From Planctomycetales bacterium (lineage in GTDB: Bacteria; Planctomycetota; Planctomycetia; Pirellulales; Thermoguttaceae): 9,812 nt of DNA. Position 1 is the stretch's first letter. Every line of letters begins with the position of its first letter. The position numbers and the translations under genes are program-made. Positions 1 to 5,688 of this stretch are shown piece after piece. The stretch spans positions 1-9,812 of the forward strand of contig SKZG01000242.1 of assembly GCA_007127495.1 (NCBI GenBank), in the 5' to 3' direction. Below the pieces are notes generated by a model. It was not told the origin of the DNA. It searched no databases and saw nothing but the letters and a program-made list of their open reading frames with translations.

Positions 1-71
1 GCGCAATAGCCGGCTCCGCGGCCGGTCCTCGGACCCATTCCCATCGGTCCGGTACGATCTCCACCTGGCAT
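1..71 (-). CDS. DUF5320 domain-containing protein, N-terminal part (cut by window edge)
   Basis: Only the first 23 codons are in the window; the gene runs off the left edge. The translation starts MPGGDRTGPMGMGP and continues TGRGAGYC, which closely matches the glycine-rich opening of DUF5320 proteins as I know the family (MPxGDxTGPxGxGPxTGRGxGxC). The function of this family is not established; its members are small, often carry a C-terminal coiled coil, and are frequently found beside NifX/NafY-like and Mrp/NBP35-type iron-sulfur carrier genes. The start is the ATG at 69-71, preceded by a strong AAAGGAG ribosome site (80-86, read on the minus strand) that overlaps the stop codon of the gene before it, so translation is likely coupled. 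Only 14 bases separate the two genes, which supports one operon. Family assignment rests on the N-terminal motif alone. Confidence 0.82.
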   Translation of the reverse strand, partial: MPGGDRTGPMGMGPRTGRGAGYC

Positions 72-85
72 GATTGGTTCTCCTT

Positions 86-442
86 TCAGTGCCCCTGCAC
101 GGTGGCCTTTGCGGCCGGTTGACTGTTGCCCGACCGCCATTGCTCCACGGCCTCTCGCACGGTGCCTGCGGCACCCGGATAAACCGCCACCTGCCCGGCC
201 TGCAAGGTGGTAAATGCCTTGGGGCCGACATTGCCGGTGAGCACCGCCCCGGCGCCCAATTCCACCACGGTTTGCGCCGCTTGGATGCCGGCGCCCTGCG
301 CAGCGTTGAGGTTCTGGGCATTGTCGTGCGCGGTAAAGCTGCCGGTGTCGCTATCGACCAGCAGGAAATAGCGTGCCCGTCCGAACCGGGGATCGACCGG
401 GCTGTCGAGCGTCGGGCCTTGGGCGGTAATTACGAGTTTCAT
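86..442 (-). CDS. Dinitrogenase iron-molybdenum cofactor family protein (NifX/NafY-like), 118 aa
   Basis: This is a single-domain protein of the Nitro_FeMo-Co family, with an RNase H-like fold that in NifX, NafY and the NifB C-terminus binds iron-molybdenum cofactor or its precursors. Visible hallmarks are MKLVITAQGPTLDSPVDPRFGRA at the start (family core DxRFGR), the AGIQAAQTVVELGAGAVLTG helix and strand, the GNVGPKAF turn, and GTVREAVEQW near the end. Length is typical of stand-alone members. It has no cysteine, and the position after FGR, often Cys or Ser in relatives, is Ala. The ATG at 440-442 has a GAGGAG ribosome site five bases upstream. It is second in a three-gene operon: 35 bases after the 144-aa paralogue and 14 bases before the DUF5320 gene. 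No nitrogenase genes are seen, so a role in general Fe-S or metal-cofactor handling is more likely than nitrogen fixation; that is inference. Confidence 0.9.
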   Translation of the reverse strand: MKLVITAQGPTLDSPVDPRFGRARYFLLVDSDTGSFTAHDNAQNLNAAQGAGIQAAQTVVELGAGAVLTGNVGPKAFTTLQAGQVAVYPGAAGTVREAVEQWRSGNSQPAAKATVQGH

Positions 443-477
443 GGGTTCTCCTCAGGGGTAATAAGGCTATCCGATAT

Positions 478-912
478 CTACAGGCCGCGGCCCCGGCGGC
501 AGCGATTTGGGCCACGTTGCCTTCTTCGGCAGCAGCCGGGCATGGCGAAACGGCCATCGTCGAGCGTTCCGTTGTGGAACGCCGCCACCACCTCGTCGAC
601 CGGGCCGCAAATGTTCGCGACAACGCGGATGCCTTCGGCGCCCACCAGCGCCTCCAGCGGCCGGGAAATGGCGCCGCACACCAGCACGTCGACTCCCAAT
701 TCTCGAAGACGCCGTGCCCGCTCGTGCGCCGAGGCGTTTCCCAGGCTTCCCGTCTGCCGGCTGTCTTCCTGGCCGTCCATTGCGGCCCGGACCAGCACCA
801 GCGTGCCGGCCACGTCGAACACGGGTGAAACCCGGCCCTGCCACTCAGGCACGGCCACCGTGGCGGCTGCCGTGCCTGGAGACTGCGGACCGATCGCCTC
901 GGAGCGTGGCAT
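478..912 (-). CDS. Dinitrogenase iron-molybdenum cofactor family protein with Cys/Arg-rich tail, 144 aa
   Basis: This is a second, divergent Nitro_FeMo-Co-domain protein. After about 17 extra N-terminal residues the domain runs from VAVPEWQGRVSPVFDVAG through ERARRLRELGVDVLVCGAIS to GPVDEVVAAFHNGTL. The match to the family is VSPVFD in place of the usual DxRFG, and the CGAIS turn in place of TGNVGP. The tail reads FAMPGCC followed by an Arg-rich, Cys-containing stretch; PGCC plus a basic end recurs in this subfamily as I remember it. Five cysteines (in VCGAIS, NICGP, PGCC and the basic tail) could ligand a metal or cluster, but that is unproven. I chose the ATG at 910-912 over an in-frame start at 967-969 because a purine-rich AAAAGGT ribosome site (922-928) sits nine bases before it and the extra 19 residues are not family-like. 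It is the first clear gene of the operon. Confidence 0.87.
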   Translation of the reverse strand: MPRSEAIGPQSPGTAAATVAVPEWQGRVSPVFDVAGTLVLVRAAMDGQEDSRQTGSLGNASAHERARRLRELGVDVLVCGAISRPLEALVGAEGIRVVANICGPVDEVVAAFHNGTLDDGRFAMPGCCRRRQRGPNRCRRGRGL

Positions 913-941
913 GGTTCGGTTACCTTTTGGGAAAGGCCTGT

Positions 942-1013
942 TCAACCGCGGGTCATCGCGGTCCCGCACTTCGGGCAGGTGTTTCGATCATTGGCACCGT
1001 TGAAGTGTCGCAT
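942..1013 (-). CDS. Possible small CPxCG zinc-knuckle peptide, 23 aa
   Basis: A 23-codon reading frame ends 29 bases before the NifX-like gene at 478-912. It encodes MRHFNGANDR then NTCPKCGTAMTRG and a TGA stop. CPKCG is a classic half zinc-ribbon, and placement just upstream of a metal-cofactor gene on the same strand is suggestive. Against it: the ribosome site before the ATG at 1011-1013 is not recognisable, and two cysteines alone cannot complete a zinc site, so dimerisation or chance would have to explain it. The frame stays open upstream as far as 1226, but that extension does not look like protein. It could be a leader peptide, the tail of a decayed gene, or coincidence. Confidence 0.25.
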   Translation of the reverse strand: MRHFNGANDRNTCPKCGTAMTRG

Positions 1014-1059
1014 ATCGCGTGCCGAACGGTCGCGCCATGCGTGAGTTGATTCGCAAGAC

Positions 1060-1084
1060 GTTGTAAGATAAGGATTTACGCAAC
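1060..1084. repeat. Imperfect inverted repeat, possible operator of the leftward operon
   Basis: The arms GTTG-TAA and TTA-CG-CAAC face each other around an A-rich centre. It lies about 150 bases upstream of the ATG at 910-912 of the NifX-like operon, in an otherwise GC-rich region, where a regulator site could be. The arms are short and interrupted by two unpaired bases, so chance is a real possibility. Confidence 0.2.
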
Positions 1085-1143
1085 CGCTCCCCCCGGAGGC
1101 GAAGTGCTCGCAATCGTGCATACTGCAACGTCCTGGCTTCCCG

Positions 1144-1165
1144 GCGCATGCAGTTTGCAATGCGC
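1144..1165. repeat. Hairpin with 9-bp stem and one-base bulge
   Basis: GCGCATGCA (1144-1152) pairs with TGC-A-ATGCGC (1156-1165) across a three-base GTT loop, leaving a single bulged A. Neither side is followed by a run of T, so it is not a standard Rho-independent terminator in either direction. It could be a structured RNA element or a protein-binding palindrome; no function can be assigned. Confidence 0.35.
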
Positions 1166-1625
1166 GGTGTCTATATCGGAATCGCCAAGTCAGAGACGAA
1201 ACCGGCCGGTTGCAGCCATTTGCCACCCTTGCGGGGACGATTCTTGGCCAGCCGACGAGCTAGCGCGGCTTGCGCCCGCAATCCAACAGGCGGCTTCCAA
1301 CAACCGTTTACAAGGTGGCGGCGGCGGCAGTTTTCATCCGCTCCACGCGAAAGGGGCATTCCGCCGTAAACGGCCCTTGGGGCGACGTGGCCTATGTTTC
1401 ACGGCAAGGGGCGTGCCACGAGAAGAGACGGGCCGAATAAAACTCAGCAACCGACTCGCACGCCGTAAGTCCTTGCGCAATAGACACTTAGCGAATGGCC
1501 GCCGGGCATCCGGGAATCGGTTCGACGATTGCTCAAGGCCGATGGCTGCAAACAGGAGGGCCGCTCTGAACGCGAGTCTTCGTGACAGGACGCGACCCAA
1601 TTTTCCGAACCCGTACCGTACTCGG

Positions 1626-1653
1626 TTGACGTCGCCCTTGGGGTGAGTATACT
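1626..1653 (+). promoter_or_regulatory. Sigma-70-type promoter for the secreted protein gene at 1809
   Basis: TTGACG at 1626-1631 (five of six matches to TTGACA) is followed by a 16-base spacer and TATACT at 1648-1653 (five of six matches to TATAAT). An AT-rich patch follows in an otherwise GC-rich setting. Transcription would begin near 1660, giving an untranslated leader of about 150 bases before the ATG at 1809. A 6-bp inverted repeat (TCACGG 1664-1669 and CCGTGA 1681-1686) would form a small hairpin at the start of that leader. Confidence 0.7.
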
Positions 1654-1808
1654 ATTATTGGTTTCACGGATCATCAAGACCCGTGACGCAACAATCTCAA
1701 ACATGGACGCCCCATCGAAGGCGAACAGCGCGCAGGCCACTCGTCGAGCAATCATGCACGGTGCGGTTTCGTAGGTCCTCAAGCCACTTCCATCTAGGAG
1801 CGAATGCG

Positions 1809-2492
1809 ATGAAGTTCTTGCATCCCATCCCGTACATCATGGCGATTGGCGCCGTCATACTGGCCCAGACCGCCGCCGCCCAGTACCAGCCCGCCGTGCC
1901 GGAGGGCGGTACGATCGCCGTAGGCGGTTTCTTTCCCGGCTCCTTCGGAGCGAGCACGGCGGCCGGATCGGCGATGAACGGAATGGCGAACGCGATCAGC
2001 GCCATGGGCAATTACAATCTCTCGACCTCTGCGGCGGCAGTCAACATGACCCAAGCCCGGAGGAACGCCATTGAGAATAGCGCGTTGTATACGGACACCT
2101 TTTTTCAGATGCGAGCGGCCAATCGGGCCTACCGTGAGGCCGAACGGGCACCGCGGCCCACTGCGGAGCAAATCGCGCGCTTCGCCCGCGATGGCGCGCC
2201 CAAGCCGCTCAGCCCGAGCGACATGCACTCGGTCACCGGACAGATTACCTGGCCGCCAGCACTTCAGCAGGACCAATTCGCCGCACAGCGCGCCCAATTG
2301 GATCAGTTGTCTGCAACGATGGCCGCCCACGGAACGCTCAGCATGTCCAACCAGATGGCAGCGCGTCAGACGATCGAAACGATGTTCGCCGATCTGAGAT
2401 CGCAGATCAGGGACATTCCTCCCCAAGAGTACGTCGCGTCCAGGAATTTCCTGCGAAGTCTGATTTACGCCACGTCCCGGAGCCAGTTGTAG
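1809..2492 (+). CDS. Secreted hypothetical protein of planctomycete type, 227 aa
   Basis: The function is unknown. Residues 1-24 form a signal peptide: MKFLHP, then a hydrophobic core PYIMAIGAVILAQ, then TAAA with likely cleavage before Gln25. The mature start is Gly/Ala-rich (GGTIAVGGFFPGSFG, then a small-residue GSAMNGMANAISAMG). From about residue 70 it becomes mixed and largely helical, with motifs GNYNLSTSAAAVNMTQARR, AERAPRPTAEQIARFARDG, KPLSPSD, TGQITWP and a C-terminal DIPPQEYVASRNFLRSL. I recall this motif set from hypothetical proteins in Planctomycetes, but I cannot name a domain. The start at 1809 has an AGGAG site (1796-1800) eight bases upstream and begins the signal peptide, whereas the in-frame extension back to 1683 is not protein-like. 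It has its own strong promoter at 1626-1653. Location is probably periplasmic or surface. Confidence 0.85.
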   Translation: MKFLHPIPYIMAIGAVILAQTAAAQYQPAVPEGGTIAVGGFFPGSFGASTAAGSAMNGMANAISAMGNYNLSTSAAAVNMTQARRNAIENSALYTDTFFQMRAANRAYREAERAPRPTAEQIARFARDGAPKPLSPSDMHSVTGQITWPPALQQDQFAAQRAQLDQLSATMAAHGTLSMSNQMAARQTIETMFADLRSQIRDIPPQEYVASRNFLRSLIYATSRSQL

Positions 2493-2617
2493 CAGGTGGC
2501 CAGATAGCTTTGCGACGCGCTTCTCAGGATTGCGAAAGTTGCCCGTACCCCTGACATTTTTCACACACGCCCGGCAATGAGCCTTATGCAAACACACGCC
2601 CTACTGGAGCATGACCG

Positions 2618-4291
2618 ATGACTCTCACTTCACAAAGAAACATTTTGCTAATCGCCCTAGGCTATATGGTCGTCCTAGCCTGTATGGTGTCGCTGGGATG
2701 CTCGGATAGCGCAGGCCCCGATACGGCTACGCCGGCGACAATCCACCCGGACGATTCGCCCGATGCACCCAGTCTGCCTGCACCAACCGAAGCAGCACCA
2801 ACCGACGATGCAAGCACCGGCGACGGCGTTGCGTCGTTGACCGCCTCGCTGTCCGATCCGTCCGCCGAGGTGCGTGCCCGTGCGGCACAGAAGCTGGGCG
2901 CGATGGGGGAACTTGCGAAACCCGCCGCCGGCGAGTTGACGGCCTTGCTGGCGGATGAAGACCCGAGCGTCCGCAGGCATGCAATCAGTGCATTGGCGGC
3001 GATCCACCCGGGCCCGGAGGTCATGATCCCATTATTGACGAAGTTGCTGCAGGATTCGGACCCAGGTGTCCAACTGCGCGTTCTGCATGCGTTGGCGGAG
3101 GCCGGCGAGGCCGCCGTACCGGGGCTCATCAGGGCGCTCGACAACGACGATGCGGCGTACTGGGTGTGTGTCGTGCTGCGCGACATCGGGCCCGCCGCCA
3201 AGGACGCCGTGCCGGCCTTGACCGCGAAGATCCAAGACCCGCGCGAGGAAATCCGCATGCAGGCCATCCTTGCCTTGGGCGCCATCGGCGAGGCCGCGGC
3301 GCCCGCCGTGCCGGAAATTGCCGCAGCCCTGGAAGACGAACACGTGGCCCCGACCGCAACGTTCGTCCTTGGGCAGCTTGGCACCATTCCCGCCGACGTT
3401 GAGCCGGCAGTCCGGGCCAACACCAAGAGCGAGCGTCCGGGACTGCGCACCGTAAGTTATTGGGCGCTGGCGCGGGTGCATCCGGACGATATGGAACTCC
3501 GGCGCGAGGCTGTCGTAGAACTCGTCGCGCGGATGAAGGACGAGAATCCCCAGGTCAGGCAGGTTGCCGCCCGGGCGTTGGCCGCACTGCCGCCGGCGCC
3601 GGAGATTGTTATCCCGATTTGGGAAGAAGCCATGAAGGACGCCGACGCCACGACCGTCTACCACGCATTGGACGCCATGGCCTCGCTGGGCGCACCGGCC
3701 GTGCCAGGGCTGGTGAACCTGCTCCAAACCCACGATCAGCTCCAGGTCGAGGTCACGTACGTCTTGGGTCAAATGGGTCCGGAAGCCGCGCCCGCCACCG
3801 AGGCGCTGGCCGAGTTGGTTGCCGATGAGGATATGCACCTTGCCACCGAGGCGGCGGTTGCCCTGGGCAAGATCGGGCCGGCGGCCAAAAACGCAGTACC
3901 CGCCCTGTGCGCAGTCCTCGAAGCCGATCAGGAAAAGAACGCCCACGCGATCATTCTTGCACTGGGGCGGATCGGACCGGGCGCGGCAGAGGCGGAACCG
4001 TTGGTGCTCAAGGCAATGGAAAGCGACGACAAGGCCCTGGCGGTCATCGCCGCCCGAACCCTCGTGGAAATCCAGCCCGCCGCGTCGCCCGAGACGGCTG
4101 CCAAGGCGGTTCCCGTCCTGGTGGCCGGGCTGGCCGATCCATTGCCCGAAACCCGAATTGCGGCCGCCGACGGCCTGGCGGCCTTGGGGCCCCTCGCTCG
4201 CGATGCCACCGCGGCCCTGGAGAAGGCCGCGAACGACGACGTGCAATTCGTTCGCGAGGCGGCGGCCGACGCGTTGAAAGCCGTCCGATAA
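2618..4291 (+). CDS. HEAT-repeat lipoprotein, 557 aa
   Basis: The N-terminus (residues 1-28) is a lipoprotein signal with a hydrophobic stretch ILLIALGYMVVLACMVSLGC; the likely lipidated residue is Cys28, followed by Ser-Asp, although the -3 position is Ser rather than the usual Leu and Cys22 (VLAC) is an alternative. Residues about 30-68 are a low-complexity Ala/Pro/Asp/Thr linker. From about 69 to the end come roughly a dozen helical repeats of 36-40 residues with the HEAT/PBS-lyase-type pattern, for example DPSAEVRARAAQKLGAMG, DEDPSVRRHAISALAAI, DPREEIRMQAILALGAIG, AATEAAVALGKIG-like units and VQFVREAAADALKAV. Such solenoids are protein-binding scaffolds; no catalytic motif is visible. An ATG at 2618 with GGAG eight bases before sets the start. 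It lies 125 bases after the secreted protein gene and 143 bases before the efflux adaptor, on the same strand. Confidence 0.92.
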   Translation: MTLTSQRNILLIALGYMVVLACMVSLGCSDSAGPDTATPATIHPDDSPDAPSLPAPTEAAPTDDASTGDGVASLTASLSDPSAEVRARAAQKLGAMGELAKPAAGELTALLADEDPSVRRHAISALAAIHPGPEVMIPLLTKLLQDSDPGVQLRVLHALAEAGEAAVPGLIRALDNDDAAYWVCVVLRDIGPAAKDAVPALTAKIQDPREEIRMQAILALGAIGEAAAPAVPEIAAALEDEHVAPTATFVLGQLGTIPADVEPAVRANTKSERPGLRTVSYWALARVHPDDMELRREAVVELVARMKDENPQVRQVAARALAALPPAPEIVIPIWEEAMKDADATTVYHALDAMASLGAPAVPGLVNLLQTHDQLQVEVTYVLGQMGPEAAPATEALAELVADEDMHLATEAAVALGKIGPAAKNAVPALCAVLEADQEKNAHAIILALGRIGPGAAEAEPLVLKAMESDDKALAVIAARTLVEIQPAASPETAAKAVPVLVAGLADPLPETRIAAADGLAALGPLARDATAALEKAANDDVQFVREAAADALKAVR

Positions 4292-4299
4292 GACCCTGG

Positions 4300-4382
4300 G
4301 GGGACTGACCCAATTTTGGCGACAGGAACGGCCATTTGCCCAACCGCCCAGCCGCTGACGCCGCGAAAATGGGACGGTCCCC
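4300..4382. repeat. 83-bp element with imperfect terminal inverted repeats (REP/MITE-like)
   Basis: The left end GGGGACTGACCCAATTTTGG and the inverted right end (reverse complement GGGGACCGTCCCATTTTCGC) match at most positions over about 21 bases, with one inserted A and a few substitutions. Between them lies a non-coding GC-rich stretch. It sits entirely in the intergenic gap, starting nine bases after the HEAT gene stop. I recall very similar GGGACGGTCCC / CCCAATTTT blocks scattered in intergenic DNA of planctomycete genomes, which fits a dispersed palindromic repeat or miniature transposable element. A single copy is present here. Folded as RNA it could also serve as a processing or termination structure. 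Confidence 0.6.
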
Positions 4383-4434
4383 TTCGCGTGCATGACAGTT
4401 GCTCTGATTCCCTGTGCCCACGCGGGACTACGCC

Positions 4435-5685
4435 ATGAAGCATCTTCCTCTTCTCTGTTCACTCCTCGCCTTGACCTTGGCCGGTTGTTCCGAGCCGGCG
4501 GCCGAGCCGGCCGTCCGTCCGGTGCGGGCGATCAAGGTCGGCGACGTGGAGGCCATCCAGGGCCGATGGTATCCCGGTCGGGCCGAGGCCGCGGGAATCG
4601 TCGAGCTTTCCTTCCGTGTTTCCGGGCCGCTGGTGGCGCTGCCGGTCAGGGTGGGCGAGGCGCTGAAGACGGGCGACCTGATAGCCGCGATTGATCCCAG
4701 CGATTTCCAGACCGCCGTGGACCTGGCCAAGGGGAACCTGGAGCGGGCCAGGTCCCAGTTGCTGGCCATGGAACGCGGGGCACGTCCGGAAGAGATCGAA
4801 CAGCTCCGAGCAGCCCTTGCCGAGGCCCGGGCAATCGCCTTGGCCGCGCAAGCGGAATTCGATCGCAACTCCGAACTCCTGCCGAGCAGGGCGATCTCCA
4901 GGTCGCAATTCGACCTGAGCCTGGCCCAACGCGACCGTAGCGCGGCGCAGGTCAAGATTGCCGAGGCGAATCTAGAAATCGGCCGGGTTGGCGCGAGGGA
5001 GGAAGACCTGCTGGCAAAACGGGCGGAAATCCAGGCCCTCCAGGCGACCGTCACCGATGCGGACAACCGGCTGAAATACACGCGACTGCTGGCCCCCTTC
5101 GACGGCAACATAGCCGCCAGGTTCGTCGAGAACTTTCAGACGATCCAGGCGAAGCAGCCCGTCGTGCGATTGATCGACTCGACCCGGATCGAGGTGACCG
5201 TACAGCTTCCCGAGAGCGTCATTGCGCTCGTGCCGTTGGTCCAGGATGTTACCTGCCAATTCGACGCGCTGCCCGGCCAGGAGTTCACCGGCCGGATTAC
5301 CGAGGTGGGCACGGAAGCCTCGCAATCGACGCGCACCTTCCCCGTTACCGTGCAAGTCGATCAGCCGGAAGACGCCAAAATCCGTCCCGGCATGGCGGGG
5401 CGCGTGCGGGGGAATCCGCGGGAGTCGGACGCCGATCGTCCGATCGCGATCGTCGTGCCGGTCAGTGCGGTCTTTGCCTTCGGCGCCGAAAAGCAGAGCC
5501 ATGTCTGGGTGGTCGATGAGTTTTCCCAGACCGTGACGCGCCGCCCCGTAACGACGGCGGAACTCACCTCGGGAGGCATTCGAGTGACCGAAGGGCTGCA
5601 AGTGGGAGAGTGGGTCGTGACGGCCGGCGTCGAGACGCTTGAGGAGGGCCGGAAGGTGCGACGGATGCCGGAAGGAGGCGCGTAG
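4435..5685 (+). CDS. RND efflux periplasmic adaptor (membrane fusion protein), lipoprotein, 416 aa
   Basis: This is the adaptor that links an RND pump to an outer-membrane channel across the periplasm. MKHLPLLCSLLALTLAGC is a clean lipoprotein signal with lipobox LAGC and lipidation at Cys18. Residues about 62-91 are the first half of the lipoyl domain (VSGPLVALPVRVGEALKTGD), 92-211 an Ala/Glu/Arg-rich coiled-coil hairpin, 212-240 the second lipoyl half (RLKYTRLLAPFDGNIAARFVE), about 248-340 the beta-barrel (RIEVTVQLPE, TFPVTVQV, KIRPGMAG), and the rest the membrane-proximal domain (VVPVSAVF to GLQVGEWVVTAGVETLEEG). I chose the ATG at 4435 over an in-frame GTG at 4414 because it opens the signal peptide; the ribosome site is weak. 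It ends three bases before the pump ATG, and its 3' end carries the pump's ribosome site. The substrate cannot be read from sequence. Confidence 0.95.
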   Translation: MKHLPLLCSLLALTLAGCSEPAAEPAVRPVRAIKVGDVEAIQGRWYPGRAEAAGIVELSFRVSGPLVALPVRVGEALKTGDLIAAIDPSDFQTAVDLAKGNLERARSQLLAMERGARPEEIEQLRAALAEARAIALAAQAEFDRNSELLPSRAISRSQFDLSLAQRDRSAAQVKIAEANLEIGRVGAREEDLLAKRAEIQALQATVTDADNRLKYTRLLAPFDGNIAARFVENFQTIQAKQPVVRLIDSTRIEVTVQLPESVIALVPLVQDVTCQFDALPGQEFTGRITEVGTEASQSTRTFPVTVQVDQPEDAKIRPGMAGRVRGNPRESDADRPIAIVVPVSAVFAFGAEKQSHVWVVDEFSQTVTRRPVTTAELTSGGIRVTEGLQVGEWVVTAGVETLEEGRKVRRMPEGGA

Positions 5686-5688
5686 CCC

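Larger units (their letters stand above)
1014..1625. other. Non-coding stretch upstream of the promoter at 1626
   Basis: No convincing gene is seen on either strand. The long open frames here (for example 1104-1646 plus and 1334-1600 minus) give Arg/Pro/Ser-rich translations with no family resemblance and poor start contexts, as expected by chance in GC-rich DNA. The stretch must hold the promoter of the leftward NifX-like operon, but I cannot pick a clear -35/-10 pair. No tRNA-like cloverleaf or CRISPR-type repetition is visible. The only structured items are a hairpin at 1144-1165 and a weak inverted repeat at 1060-1084. Confidence 0.6.

Noticed and set aside
86..912. Nitrogenase gene cluster
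   Set aside because: The domain family is shared with NifX/NifB, but no nitrogenase structural or assembly gene is visible, and the pairing with DUF5320 is typical of non-fixing organisms.
74..1003. Long plus-strand open frame opposite the NifX-like operon
   Set aside because: It is Arg/Pro/Gly/Ser-rich without family motifs, while the opposite strand encodes two clear Nitro_FeMo-Co domains with ribosome sites.
1386..1420. CGTGGC...GCCACG inverted repeat
   Set aside because: Six-base arms with a 23-base loop are expected by chance in GC-rich DNA, and there is no T-tract or nearby gene end.
1104..1646. 180-codon plus-strand open frame in the non-coding region
   Set aside because: Composition is not protein-like, there is no ribosome site, and it ends on top of the strong promoter at 1626-1653.
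4414..4434. Earlier GTG start for the efflux adaptor
   Set aside because: The ATG at 4435 begins a complete lipoprotein signal with lipobox LAGC; the upstream extension adds charged residues before it.
3032..4462. 476-codon minus-strand open frame opposite the HEAT gene
   Set aside because: It is an antisense by-product of high third-position GC in the HEAT gene; the translation is Gly/Arg/Gln-rich with no domain and runs through the intergenic repeat.
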